From the NCBI GenBank assembly GCA_009781005.1, contig WQYX01000001.1, positions 62,001 to 126,000 of the forward strand: 64,000 bases of DNA, in the 5' to 3' direction. How positions within the stretch are numbered: position 1 is the first letter of the stretch; each line of letters starts with the position of its first letter. The notes below the pieces were generated by a model, which was not told the origin of the DNA, did not search any database, and worked only from the letters and a program-made list of their open reading frames with translations. Below, one piece after another: positions 18,397-27,132 of this stretch. This DNA comes from Polyangiaceae bacterium. GTDB lineage: Bacteria > Myxococcota_A > Polyangia > Polyangiales > Polyangiaceae. The translations under genes and the position numbers were made by a program.

Positions 18397-19158
18397 TTAG
18401 TTGGTGGGACAAGCGTTATAACAAGCCAGCATTGCACTGCAGTCGGCGTCGAGCGTGCACGCTAGGGCCGGTGCTGTGGCGCACGCATAAAGGACAGTGT
18501 CTCGGTTGAGGCAGTTGTCACATGGGTCGCCCGATATGGGCTGGGAGCCCTTGCAGGCCGAATCTGCACACTCGGTCGCGCATAGGCCACTGCTGCCGTC
18601 TGTGGCTCCATTGTCCGTACACGCGCAATGAAAGAATGCACGCGAGTAGACTGCGCCGCCGCTCGTATGATTGCTCACGCAACACGACTGGCACGCATCG
18701 AGCGAATCGGCGCTCTTGCAGGCCGCGTCATCATTCCCCGCGGAGCAGCGGTTGACGCAATCCCACATGGTGGTGCAATCGGGAATCGACTGACACGTGG
18801 TGCCGACTGAGGCGATGCATTCTCCGTAGGTCAGCAAGGAATTGAGGCAGGTGTCGCATGCGTCGCCCGCTTGCGGCGCAGTTGAGGGCGTGGCGCACTG
18901 TGTTGATGCGCATACCACCGCGCAATTGCCAGCAGCGCCGTTTCCAGTGCCATTGCATGCACAGTGATAAAAAGACGCGAGGAAAGCTGGTTTCCCGTCC
19001 GGGTGGTCAGTGGCGCAGCACTGCTGGCAGTCGTCTATTGTGCCCATGCCCATGCAAACCTTGTCGGGGTCAGGGTCGGCGTGGAATGACGAGCAGGCAG
19101 GCACAAGAGCAATGAACGACACGAGCGAAGCTATGACGACCAATATCAAAATTCGCAT
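18397..19158 (-). CDS. Cysteine-rich lipoprotein, paralogue 1
   Basis: The product has 253 residues. A signal peptide ends in a lipobox, LVPAC with Cys22, so it is probably lipidated. Two tandem copies of a domain of about 95 residues follow, each with the order CxxCC (CQQCC / CQSCC), CACxxxG, CAxxCAxxxC and CDxCLN. I know no named family. The product is closest to the two proteins encoded next to it and shares the sequence DPDKVCM and CADSACKGS with paralogue 2. The many Cys suggest a disulfide-rich secreted protein. Confidence 0.75.
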   Translation of the reverse strand: MRILILVVIASLVSFIALVPACSSFHADPDPDKVCMGMGTIDDCQQCCATDHPDGKPAFLASFYHCACNGTGNGAAGNCAVVCASTQCATPSTAPQAGDACDTCLNSLLTYGECIASVGTTCQSIPDCTTMWDCVNRCSAGNDDAACKSADSLDACQSCCVSNHTSGGAVYSRAFFHCACTDNGATDGSSGLCATECADSACKGSQPISGDPCDNCLNRDTVLYACATAPALACTLDADCSAMLACYNACPTN

Positions 19159-19245
19159 GGAGCTAGTCCCCCTTGAAAAGGGTTATGCAATTCATTTGGA
19201 TTCAACACTCGCGCACCCAAACATCAGTGCCGGAAACGGAAGGAT

Positions 19246-20028
19246 TCACTGACATGCGCTGCGGCACACGAACATCGCGCTGCAGTCGGAATCCTGCATG
19301 CATGCCGTGTAGGCAGCGCCGTTACATGCATTGTTGGCTGCCTGCTGGTTGAGGCAGTTGTCGCATGCGCTGCCCGTGATCGGAATGGATCCCTTGCAGG
19401 CCGAATCTGCACACTCCGCGGCACATATGCCGCTGCTATTGCCGCTCGTGGCCCCATAACCCGTGCAGGCACACACATAATACGTAGCAAGGTAGACTGC
19501 GAAACCGTGATCGTGGTTGGTGTTGCAACATGACTGGCACGCGCTGAGGGAGCCCGCATTTTTGCAGGCGGGGTCACTGACATCGGCCCCCCCTTCGGCA
19601 CCTGCATCGGTCGTGCAGCGGGTGACGCAGGTGTTCAATGCAGTACAGTCAGGCACGGCCTGACACATCGTCTGGATCGTAGAGCTGCATTGTTCGAGGG
19701 TCGTTGCGTTCTGGAGGCATTTGTCGCACGTGCTGTTTGCCTGCGGAGCAACGGAGGGGGTCGCACACTGCGTTGTTGCACATTCCGTCGCGCAAACTCC
19801 CGCAGCGCCACTGCTCGTGCCGGTGCAAGCGCACTGATTGCGAGCCGCGAAAAAGGTTCCTGATCCGTTCGAGTGATTGGCCATGCAGCATGACGCGCAG
19901 TTCTCCGCCGTGCCGGTGCTCATGCAAACCTTGTCGGGGTCAGAGTCGGCACGGAATGACGAACACGCGGGTGCAAGAGGAAAGAGCAGCGCGAGCAAAG
20001 TCGTGACGACGAAGATCGAAATTCGCAT
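19246..20028 (-). CDS. Cysteine-rich lipoprotein, paralogue 2
   Basis: The product has 260 residues and the same plan as paralogue 1: MRISIFVVTTLLALLFPLAPAC with lipobox Cys22, then two Cys-rich domains. The linker has an extra acidic insert (DAGAEGGADVSD). The ATG at 20028 matches the start of both neighbours and has a GGGCGGA ribosome site; the frame stays open upstream without coding sense. The spacing to paralogues 1 and 3 is about 90 bases on each side. Confidence 0.75.
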   Translation of the reverse strand: MRISIFVVTTLLALLFPLAPACSSFRADSDPDKVCMSTGTAENCASCCMANHSNGSGTFFAARNQCACTGTSSGAAGVCATECATTQCATPSVAPQANSTCDKCLQNATTLEQCSSTIQTMCQAVPDCTALNTCVTRCTTDAGAEGGADVSDPACKNAGSLSACQSCCNTNHDHGFAVYLATYYVCACTGYGATSGNSSGICAAECADSACKGSIPITGSACDNCLNQQAANNACNGAAYTACMQDSDCSAMFVCRSACQ

Positions 20029-20114
20029 GGGTCCGCCCTTTAAAAAGTTATGCAATTGATTTGGATTCAACTCCTGCGCGCGCAAAACATCAGCGCCTGG
20101 GCCGCGTTGACGAG

Positions 20115-20624
20115 TTACTGGCAGGCGCTGTTGCAAGCGAGGAGCATGGCGCAGCCGGTGTTGGCATAACACTCTTCGTAGATTGCGCCGGTGCAAGCGT
20201 CTTGGTAGGCCTGCTGACTCTCGCAGGCGACGCATGCGCTGTCAGCGTCGTAGCCTTGGCAGGCCGAAGCTGCGCACGCGTCCGCGCACACACCTCTGCC
20301 ACCGTCTGTGGCCCCCGTGCCTGCGCACGCGCACTGACTCATGACGTTGACGAACATCTTGGCGCCGGTCAGGTGGTTGTTGACGCAGCACCGCAGACAC
20401 GCGTCGGACGAGCCGGCATCTGCGCAGATCGTGTCGACATTCGAGTCTCCTGCCTCGACGTCCGCGCCTGCTTCGACGATGGGCGTGTTCGAGTCTCCTG
20501 CCTCGACGTCCGCGCCTGCTTCGACGATGGGCGTGTTCGAGTCTGTGTTGGATGATGAGCACGCAGGCGTGAAAATAAAAAATGACGCAAACGAAGTTGC
20601 GACAACGAAAGATGAAATCCGCAT
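20115..20624 (-). CDS. Cysteine-rich lipoprotein, paralogue 3 (single domain, repeat linker)
   Basis: The product has 169 residues. It shares the signal and lipobox (TPAC, Cys22) but has only one Cys-rich domain. After the lipobox there are two identical 16-residue units, SNTPIVEAGADVEAGD, encoded by two perfect 48-bp repeats. The spacer probably holds the Cys-rich domain away from the membrane. First gene of the three-gene paralogous run. Confidence 0.72.
   Translation of the reverse strand: MRISSFVVATSFASFFIFTPACSSSNTDSNTPIVEAGADVEAGDSNTPIVEAGADVEAGDSNVDTICADAGSSDACLRCCVNNHLTGAKMFVNVMSQCACAGTGATDGGRGVCADACAASACQGYDADSACVACESQQAYQDACTGAIYEECYANTGCAMLLACNSACQ
20443..20538. repeat. Two perfect 48-bp tandem repeats
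   Basis: Copies at 20443-20490 and 20491-20538 are identical base for base and lie in frame in lipoprotein paralogue 3. Perfect identity suggests recent duplication and likely length variation between strains. Confidence 0.95.
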
Positions 20625-20738
20625 GGCTTTACCTTACCTTGAAAGAATTTGAGATTGAGATTCAATAACTTCTTAACAAGTTATAAGGGCACTGCCGAAG
20701 ACGCCAAAAACGACGTGAAGCCGTGGCGGATTGGGCTA

Positions 20739-20771
20739 GCGCTACTGCCGGAATGCTTCCAGCAGTAGTGC
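20739..20771. terminator. Short hairpin E2 (family E)
   Basis: GCGCTACTGCCGGAA, loop TGC, TTCCAGCAGTAGTGC. The two mismatches against a perfect copy are both G-T (wobble) pairs when read as RNA. It starts three bases past the stop of the TPR gene, on the same strand as it. Confidence 0.65.
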
Positions 20772-20774
20772 TCA

Positions 20775-21635
20775 TCAGAACGCGCCGCCGAGGGAGAGAC
20801 CCGCGAAGCCTGGTCCCACGGTTGGCGTGACGGTTGGCTTCTTCGCGCTGCGCGATTCTATGGATCCGGTGGGTTCCAGGAAATGCCAGATGAGACCGCC
20901 CACGGCGACGGCTGCACCGGCGCCCATGAGAACGATGCCCGTAGTGCCCTGGGTTCTTGACTTGCCTGCTCGGTCCCTGTCGGCCTGGAGATCTGCGTCG
21001 GATTCACCGACCCCCTTGACACAGGTACCCGAACCTGACTCGCAGTTCGAGGGCATGCTGGGTTTCGTCACCAAGATCACCGCACCGGTGATCACTGCGG
21101 CTCCGCCGACGCCAACGACAACCCATGGCAAAATCGTGTGCGAGCGCTCCGGGGCGGGCCGCTGCTGTTCCACCACGGGTTCTTTCGCCTTCGACTCGGC
21201 GGCGATACGCTTTTGAATGTTCTCCATGCGAGCGCGGAGCGAGGCGTCCGCGTTGCTGGCCGGCACGCGATCAAAGTACGCCTGGAGCGCGTTCAGCGCC
21301 TCCTGCAGGTCGCCCTTCGATTCGTACGCGCGCGAGATGTTGATGAGCAACTCGGGCTTCGTGCAGTCGCGCCGATATGCTTCACGATACTGGGCGATGG
21401 CGGCATCCCAGTTGCTGTTGTCGTACGCACTGCGCCCAGCAAGGTAGGCGTCATGTGCGGCGTTGCTTTCTTCGGGCGAGATCGCCCGCCCCGTGCAGGA
21501 CGGATACGGCGGAGCGCCCGCCGTGGCCGTCGCTGTCGCCGGAGCACCCGCCGCAGTCGACTGAGCGTACGCGGGTGTGGAGAAAGCGGTGAACAAGAGA
21601 AGACCAAAACCAAGAGCAGACGTACTTGTGCGCAT
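20775..21635 (-). CDS. Exported TPR protein with two membrane segments
   Basis: The product has 286 residues. A signal peptide (cleavage near AYA-QS) is followed by TPR-like helices (residues about 55-150, AAHDAYLAGRSAYDNSNWDAA). Two hydrophobic segments (ILPWVVVGVGGAAVITGAVI and TGIVLMGAGAAVAVGGLIW) flank a loop with two Cys. The plan is the same as the TPR protein at 62208-63242 and is common in Myxococcota, where its function is unknown; it is probably a cell-envelope scaffold. Confidence 0.75.
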   Translation of the reverse strand: MRTSTSALGFGLLLFTAFSTPAYAQSTAAGAPATATATAGAPPYPSCTGRAISPEESNAAHDAYLAGRSAYDNSNWDAAIAQYREAYRRDCTKPELLINISRAYESKGDLQEALNALQAYFDRVPASNADASLRARMENIQKRIAAESKAKEPVVEQQRPAPERSHTILPWVVVGVGGAAVITGAVILVTKPSMPSNCESGSGTCVKGVGESDADLQADRDRAGKSRTQGTTGIVLMGAGAAVAVGGLIWHFLEPTGSIESRSAKKPTVTPTVGPGFAGLSLGGAF

Positions 21636-21805
21636 GACTATTCTGAATGGCGCAGTCTACAACGTTCCAAGCCTGAGGCGAGAGGCTCTGTCGCAGTAAA
21701 AGCATCCGGAGTCGCCGAGAGGCTCTTTTCGTTATAGAAATGTCGGCTGGAGTGAGGGCATGTCCACAAACCTGCTACTCGCCACGGTTCGCGGACACGT
21801 TCGAG

Positions 21806-22378
21806 TTATTGCACGGCGGCGTGCGGCGCCTTTTCGCCGTTCGCCTCCTTTTGCTTCATCTCGTATTTACTTGGGCACTTTGCGAGAACGTTGCTTGCTT
21901 CGAGCGAGCTGTCGGACAAAAATTCGCCCTCGACCGTCACGCCCACGTCCACGCCGGGAGTGTCGCGAAACGTGTCCGGCACCACGCACTTGGCGAACCG
22001 AACGGGCAACTCGACGCCATTCTTCTCGATGGTGAAGCGATACTCGCACGGCGTGTCGCGCTTGGTGAGCGAGCCGTGGACAAGATTCCCCTCTGCGCGA
22101 ACGGGCTTGCCGATAAACTTCGCCTTCTCCGCGATGAGCGCGTCGACGGGCTTCGAGTACATGCCCTTGTCCTGCATGCCGACGAGGACGAGAGCAACGA
22201 TGGCCGCCGCGGCCATGACGAGCGGGACGAGGAGCAAGAGCCGCTTGCGCGCGCCATTCTCGTCCTCCTCCTCGCCATGCGAGCCGCGCGTTCGGGCGCG
22301 AACGGGAACTTCGAGATTCGACGCGTCACCTTCGCGACTCTCCGTGACGGCGATTGCGGAATGCGACGCGTTACTCAT
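21806..22378 (-). CDS. ccmE: CcmE-like haem chaperone with CxxxY motif
   Basis: The product has 190 residues. A cytoplasmic N-terminal tail rich in acidic residues is followed by a membrane helix (about 45-68) and a small periplasmic OB-like domain (VRAEGNLVHGSL, GVTVEGEF). The haem site aligns to LAKCPSKYE: Cys168 and Tyr172 replace the His of the classic HxxxY motif. CcmE with CxxxY is known from Desulfovibrio and archaea. The protein would pass haem to cytochrome c; a multihaem cytochrome is encoded at 50.7 kb. Two further Cys (111, 131) could form a disulfide. No other ccm genes are adjacent. Confidence 0.72.
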   Translation of the reverse strand: MSNASHSAIAVTESREGDASNLEVPVRARTRGSHGEEEDENGARKRLLLLVPLVMAAAAIVALVLVGMQDKGMYSKPVDALIAEKAKFIGKPVRAEGNLVHGSLTKRDTPCEYRFTIEKNGVELPVRFAKCVVPDTFRDTPGVDVGVTVEGEFLSDSSLEASNVLAKCPSKYEMKQKEANGEKAPHAAVQ

Positions 22379-22480
22379 ACGACACCATAAATTGTAGTCT
22401 CCGTGACGTCGAGGTCAATGCATCCATGGTACCTCGAAACCCAAGTGCTACGATGATGAGCGCTTGGGGACGAGCCTTCC

Positions 22481-23056
22481 ATGACCGACGTACTCTCGAA
22501 GCCGGTACTCGTTCTCAATCGCATCTTTCAGCCGGTGCAGCTAACGACGGTAAAACGCGCTTTCATTCTCCTTTACGGTGGCGCCGCCTACGCCGTCGAC
22601 GAAGATGGAGAAGAGTACGATTTCGAGCTGTGGCGGAGGCTGCCGGTGCGTCACACGGACGACGCGTTACCCATTGTTGGCAACGCGCTTCGCGTGCCTC
22701 GCGTCCTGCACTTGCACCGCTATGATCGCGCGCCGAAAATTACCGTTCGACTCACGCGTCGCAACTTGATGCTTCGTGACGGCCATCAGTGCCAGTACTG
22801 CGGCAAGCAGCCCCCGCTTCGCGATCTCAACATCGACCACGTGCTTCCGCGATCGCGGGGTGGTGCCGACTCATGGGAAAATCTCGTGACCGCATGTCGC
22901 TACTGCAACCTCCGCAAAGGCTGGCGGACGCCCGAGGAAGCGAACATGCGTCTCGCACGAAAACCCTCCCGGCCGAAGTGGTCGATGACCGCACAACTCC
23001 TGCATGCCGCGGCAACGAAGTACCGTGAGTGGGAGCCCTTTTTAAAGGCGAGCTAG
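22481..23056 (+). CDS. HNH endonuclease family protein
   Basis: The product has 191 residues. The C-terminal half is an HNH domain with a zinc site: CQYC (104-107), the catalytic region NIDHVLPRSRGG (His120), Asn134 in ENLVTAC, and CRYC (139-142). The N-terminal part VLVLNRIFQPVQLTTVKRAF is typical of the stand-alone HNH proteins found across many bacterial chromosomes, whose biological role is not settled. The stop codon TAG lies inside the terminal repeat of palindromic element B1. Confidence 0.87.
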   Translation: MTDVLSKPVLVLNRIFQPVQLTTVKRAFILLYGGAAYAVDEDGEEYDFELWRRLPVRHTDDALPIVGNALRVPRVLHLHRYDRAPKITVRLTRRNLMLRDGHQCQYCGKQPPLRDLNIDHVLPRSRGGADSWENLVTACRYCNLRKGWRTPEEANMRLARKPSRPKWSMTAQLLHAAATKYREWEPFLKAS

Positions 23057-23239
23057 CCCGGATCATTCATGACGCGATTGCGGTAGAAGGCCGAGACCGC
23101 AGCGAAAAGGGCGCACGCCGTATCGCAGAACCGAGGCGTACTGTACGTACGCCGCAGGTCCGAGGAGCGCCGTACGCCCTTTGCAGCAAAGGGATCGGCT
23201 CTTCTAAGCGGAGTCGTCATGAATGATCCGGGCTAGCTC
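23050..23239. repeat. Palindromic element B1 (family B)
   Basis: About 190 bp bounded by GAGCTAGCCCGGATCATTC and its exact reverse complement. The centre holds GGCGTACTGTACGTACGCC. On the + strand one frame is open through most of it and encodes peptides very like those of copy B2 (34294-34473). It supplies the stop codon of the HNH gene. Confidence 0.92.
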
Positions 23240-23452
23240 CCGTCGCCGGCCTTCAGATCTGCGTCGCCCGCCTTCGTTGCTCGGCATTCGCCGGCGCCTT
23301 CGGCGCAGTCGGCTCGTCTTCGGCGAGACCTCAAGGCCCCGTACTTCAAGTACGCCTCCGGAGTCTGGTGGTGCCTTCGGCACAGGTCGGCCCGCCTGCG
23401 GCGGGACCTCAGGGCGGCCTTGGCGGGCTCGCATCTCTTTGGCCGGCTCGGT
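23237..23452. repeat. Palindromic element C1 (family C, long form)
   Basis: It begins CTCCCGTCGCCGGCCTTCAG and ends GCATCTCTTTGGCCGGCTCG, matching C2 at 31797-31916. Its centre CCGTACTTCAAGTACGCC is identical to that of C2, but about 95 extra bases of GCC/GGC-rich hairpins (GGCGCCTTCGGCGCAG and CCGCCTGCGGCGGGACC) flank it. It joins B1 directly, with a three-base overlap. Confidence 0.85.
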
Positions 23453-23557
23453 CCGCCGATCGCAACGAATGACGTTGTATGCGGCGTATTTGGCGCAAAA
23501 GAACGAAGGCGCCGGTGATGCCGACGCCTTCGCAAAATCATTTGTGAAGCAGGTCGA

Positions 23558-23905
23558 TCAGAACTCGGCGCGGCCCGCGTCTTTGCCAGCGTCCTTGTCA
23601 GCAAGCTCGGTGTAACCGGCGTCCTTGCCGGCATCCTTGTCAGCGAGCTCCGTGTAACCCGCATCTTTGCCGGCGTCCTTGTCAGCGAGCTCGGTGTAAC
23701 CGGCATCTTTGCCAGCGTCCTTGTCAGCGAGCTCCGTGTAGCCCGCATCGTCGCCGCACAAAACGATGTTCCCGCCGCTGTCTTGCCCGCCGTCCTTGGC
23801 ATCGTTGGCGCCCAGCGTTGCGGACGGCATGGCCGAGCCCACCGTTGCGACCGTTGCAGCCGCTGCAACACCGACGAACATCATCATAGCCTTCATACGC
23901 TTCAT
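23558..23905 (-). CDS. Small exported protein with four 14-residue repeats
   Basis: The product has 115 residues. A signal-like hydrophobic start (MKAMMMFVGVAAAATVATV) is followed by an acidic region made of four copies of GYTELADKDAGKDA. The ATG at 23905 has GGAGG eight bases upstream. The repeats give a low-complexity Asp/Lys/Ala protein of a kind common as a surface or periplasmic spacer in myxobacteria. I recognise no function. An 11-base perfect hairpin lies just upstream in the leader. Confidence 0.6.
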   Translation of the reverse strand: MKRMKAMMMFVGVAAAATVATVGSAMPSATLGANDAKDGGQDSGGNIVLCGDDAGYTELADKDAGKDAGYTELADKDAGKDAGYTELADKDAGKDAGYTELADKDAGKDAGRAEF

Positions 23906-23924
23906 GAAATCATCCTCCAACAGA

Positions 23925-23951
23925 CGAAACACGCATCCCGTGCGTGTTTCG
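23925..23951 (-). promoter_or_regulatory. Hairpin in the leader of the repeat protein
   Basis: CGAAACACGCA and TGCGTGTTTCG form a perfect 11-base stem around a five-base loop, 20 bases upstream of the ATG at 23905 and just before its GGAGG site. It could be an operator, an mRNA-stability hairpin or a transcription-control element. Confidence 0.45.
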
Positions 23952-24048
23952 CACGGCTCCGCGAGAAAGGCATTTATCTTAACAGCGAATCTGACCGGGT
24001 GCTTTGGATTTTTCCGTTAAATCGTCTTCATCTTATCGTATTACGCAT

Positions 24049-27000
24049 TTAGCTTTGGACGGGGTCCTCTGGTCTCGTGTGCGTCGTGTGTGCTTTGTTC
24101 TTCGATTTCCAGAGCATTTGTTTTGCCCGATTCGATACGACATAAAACGCCGGCACGACGACGAGGCTGAGAATCGTTGAAACCGTGAGTCCGCCGAGCA
24201 CGGCTGCGGCCATGGGGCTGCGCGTTTCGGTGCCCGGGCCGAGCCCGAGAATGGGCGGAACCGCTGACATCATGGTGGCCACGGTGGTCATCAAAATGGG
24301 TCGCAACCGGAGCGGGCCGGCCCTGAGCATGGCTGCATGGTGGTCAATGCCTTCGTGCTCGTGCACTTGATCGGCATACTCCACGAGCAAGATTGAATTC
24401 TTCTTCACGATGCCCATAAGAAGAAGCAATCCGATCATACTAAATAAATTGAGTGATTTGCCCGTGACGAGGAGGCCCAGAATGGCTCCGGAGATAGCCA
24501 ATGGCAGAATCGTGAGCACCGTGACGGGCGCAAGAAACGAATTGAACTGACTCGCGAGAACCATGTACGCCACGAGGACGCCGATGCCGAGCGCGAACCA
24601 AAGGCCGCTCGTCGTCTCCTCGAGCTGCGAAGCCTGACCGCTCGATACGACGCGAATGCCCATGGGCAGCGTCTTTGCGAGCTCGTTCACTTTCGCCATG
24701 GCTTCGGCCTGCGAGTGGCCGGGCGCAACGTTCGCCGTCATGCCAATCGCGCGCTCGCGATCGATGCGGCTGATGGTTTGCAGCACCGGCATCTCTTGTT
24801 GCGTGACGAGGAGCGACAGCGGAATGAGGTCGCCGGACTGGCTGCGAACCATGATGCTCGAGAGATCTTCGGGGCGCGTGCGTTGCGAAGCCATCAGGCG
24901 CATACGAATGTCGATGCGGCGCCCGTCGGCCGTCGAAAATTTGCCGACCGTGTTGCCGCCGACCAGCGTGCTCATGGTCTGCCCCAGATCGTTGATCGAA
25001 ACGCCGAGATCGGTTGCGCGTCTTCGATCGGGCAAGACTTGCAATTCCGAACCGCCAATCTGGTAATCGGAATTCGAATCCGTAATGAGACCGCTCGCGT
25101 CGAGTTGGTCTTTGAGTTTCATCGACGCGACGACGAGCTCGTTCCAGTCCGAGCCGCGCACCGTGAAGTCGACGGGCGATCCCTTGCTCGTACCGAAACC
25201 TTGCTGCGACGGATCTTGGATGGAAGCGCGCAGGCCCGCGATGCCCGAGAGATCTTTGCGGAGAGCCTGCATGAGATCCATGGCGCTTGTCTTGCGCTCT
25301 GCGGGCGGGACGAGCGTGAGCGACATTTGCCCCGAGGAACCCGAGAGCGTCACGAGCATGCGCTGGATCTCGGGATGCTTTTTGATTCGTTCCTCCGCGC
25401 GAGCAAGCAACGGCTGCGCGGCCGTGGGCGTCGAGCCAGCTTCCGTGGTGAGCCGCACGTTGAGCCGGCTCTGATCCTGCGAGGGGATGAATTCGGTTTT
25501 GATGCGCGTGGCAAGCGATACGGTGGCGGAGAGCACGACGATTGCGGTGAGCAGCACCTTGAGCGGATGGCGCAGCGCGATGGTGAGCGCGCGCGAGTAA
25601 AAACGCTCGACTGCGGAAAAACCCTTGTCGACGGCTTTGCCGACGCGGCTTCGACCTTCGCGCGAAGTTTGGAGCATCTGCGCGCAGCGCGCGGGGGCGA
25701 GCGTGATCGCCTCGAAGTAGGAGAGCATCACCGCGACCGAGAGCGTGATGCCGAATTGGAAAAAGAACTTGCCGATGACGCCGTTCATGAAGACGACGGG
25801 CAGGAAGATGGCGATGACGGCGAGCGTGGCCGCGAGGGCGGCAAAGGTGATTTCCTTCGTGCCCTCCGAGGATGCACGCACGCGATCTTTGCCCATCTCG
25901 GCGTGGCGATAAATGTTCTCCATGACCATGACCGCATCGTCGACGACGAGACCAACGGCAAGCGAGAGGCCGAGGAGCGTGAACGTGTTGAGCGTGAAGC
26001 CGAAGAAGTAAACCGATGCCACGGTGCCGAGGAGCGACATCGGAATGGCGAGCACGACGTTCATCGTGCTCGAGAGCGATCCCAGAAATAGCCAGCAGAC
26101 CAGGGCCGTTAGCGCGACGGCCATGCCGAGTTCGAGTTCGAGCTCGTGAACGGACTCTTCGATGAAGACCGTGGAGTCGAAGAGGACTTCGACCTTCATG
26201 CCTTCGGGCAGCGTTGCTTCGATTTCTTTGACCTTGTCGCGCACGCCTTGAGCAACGGCGACCGCGTTCGTCCCGCGCTGCTTGAGGATGCCGAGAGCCT
26301 GGAGCGGCACGCCGTCGAGGCGCGCGACGGACGTGACGTCTTCGAAGCCGTCTTCGACGAGCGCGACGTCGTCGAGGTAGACGGGCGCGGGTACTTTTTT
26401 GACGACGATCTTTCTGAAGGTATCGAGATCGAGCGCTTCGCCGAGCAGGCGCACGTCGAGCTGGCGATCGCCGGCCGCAAGCTGTCCGCCGGGTATGTCG
26501 ACGTGCTCGTTCTTGACGGCGTTGATGACGTCGTTGGCGACGACGCCCTTCTCCGAAAGCCGACTCGCGTCGAGCCAGACGCGCACGTTGCGATTGACGT
26601 AGCCATTCAGCGTGATCTGCCCGACGCCGGGTACGGTCTGAAGACTCTCTTGCACCTGATAGCGCGCGGCGTCGGCGAGCATCTGACGCGAATAAGGACC
26701 CGTGACGGCAATCTGCAAAATAGGCTGATCGTCGGGATTCGATTTGGAAACCGTGGCTGCTGGCACGTCCTTCGGCAGCGATCGCTGTGCGGAGGCAACG
26801 CGCGCTTGGATGTCTTGGAGCGCCAGATCGACGTTGCGCGACATGTCGAAGGTCACGGTGATGCGCCCCGTGCCCGAGCGCGCCTGCGAGGCAATTTGCT
26901 TGACCCCCTCGACCTGCGAAATCGATTCTTCGAGCGGCTGGATGATCTCGCGCTCGACCGCCGTTGGCGAGGCACCCGTCCAGGTGACCGACACCGAGAT

Positions 27001-27132
27001 GTTCGGGTAGTCGACGTCCGGGAACTGACTGATGCCAATGCGACTGAGCGCAACGATCCCGAAGAGCATCACGCCGGCCATGAGCATCCAGGCGAAGACG
27101 GGATTTTTGATCGATACGTCGGTGATGCTCAC
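24049..27132 (-). CDS. RND-family efflux permease
   Basis: The product has 1027 residues, the usual size of HAE1-type (AcrB/MdtB-like) pumps. It begins SITDVSIKNPVFAWMLM, has two six-helix halves with large periplasmic loops, and contains the proton-relay segment GLVVDDAVMVMENIYRH in helix 4. It is expected to export drugs or lipophilic compounds using the proton gradient. The GTG start overlaps the stop of the adaptor gene (GTGA); earlier in-frame codons are not supported. Last gene of the tolC-adaptor-RND operon. Confidence 0.93.
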   Translation of the reverse strand: MSITDVSIKNPVFAWMLMAGVMLFGIVALSRIGISQFPDVDYPNISVSVTWTGASPTAVEREIIQPLEESISQVEGVKQIASQARSGTGRITVTFDMSRNVDLALQDIQARVASAQRSLPKDVPAATVSKSNPDDQPILQIAVTGPYSRQMLADAARYQVQESLQTVPGVGQITLNGYVNRNVRVWLDASRLSEKGVVANDVINAVKNEHVDIPGGQLAAGDRQLDVRLLGEALDLDTFRKIVVKKVPAPVYLDDVALVEDGFEDVTSVARLDGVPLQALGILKQRGTNAVAVAQGVRDKVKEIEATLPEGMKVEVLFDSTVFIEESVHELELELGMAVALTALVCWLFLGSLSSTMNVVLAIPMSLLGTVASVYFFGFTLNTFTLLGLSLAVGLVVDDAVMVMENIYRHAEMGKDRVRASSEGTKEITFAALAATLAVIAIFLPVVFMNGVIGKFFFQFGITLSVAVMLSYFEAITLAPARCAQMLQTSREGRSRVGKAVDKGFSAVERFYSRALTIALRHPLKVLLTAIVVLSATVSLATRIKTEFIPSQDQSRLNVRLTTEAGSTPTAAQPLLARAEERIKKHPEIQRMLVTLSGSSGQMSLTLVPPAERKTSAMDLMQALRKDLSGIAGLRASIQDPSQQGFGTSKGSPVDFTVRGSDWNELVVASMKLKDQLDASGLITDSNSDYQIGGSELQVLPDRRRATDLGVSINDLGQTMSTLVGGNTVGKFSTADGRRIDIRMRLMASQRTRPEDLSSIMVRSQSGDLIPLSLLVTQQEMPVLQTISRIDRERAIGMTANVAPGHSQAEAMAKVNELAKTLPMGIRVVSSGQASQLEETTSGLWFALGIGVLVAYMVLASQFNSFLAPVTVLTILPLAISGAILGLLVTGKSLNLFSMIGLLLLMGIVKKNSILLVEYADQVHEHEGIDHHAAMLRAGPLRLRPILMTTVATMMSAVPPILGLGPGTETRSPMAAAVLGGLTVSTILSLVVVPAFYVVSNRAKQMLWKSKNKAHTTHTRPEDPVQS

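Noticed and set aside
20443-20538. Direct repeats as a CRISPR array
   Set aside because: They are two head-to-tail copies without spacers, in frame in a gene. No cas gene is seen.
23057-23557. Frames across the B1-C1 repeats as separate genes
   Set aside because: Their open frames come from the palindromes themselves; only the peptide shared with B2 is notable and is reported as such.
23580-23752. Repeats in the small protein as a CRISPR array
   Set aside because: The 42-bp units are contiguous and encode a repeated peptide; there are no unique spacers.
24715-26091. Long + strand frame opposite the RND permease
   Set aside because: It is a shadow of the strongly coding - strand: no signal or motif, high Arg/His/Asp content, and it lies inside a complete RND gene.
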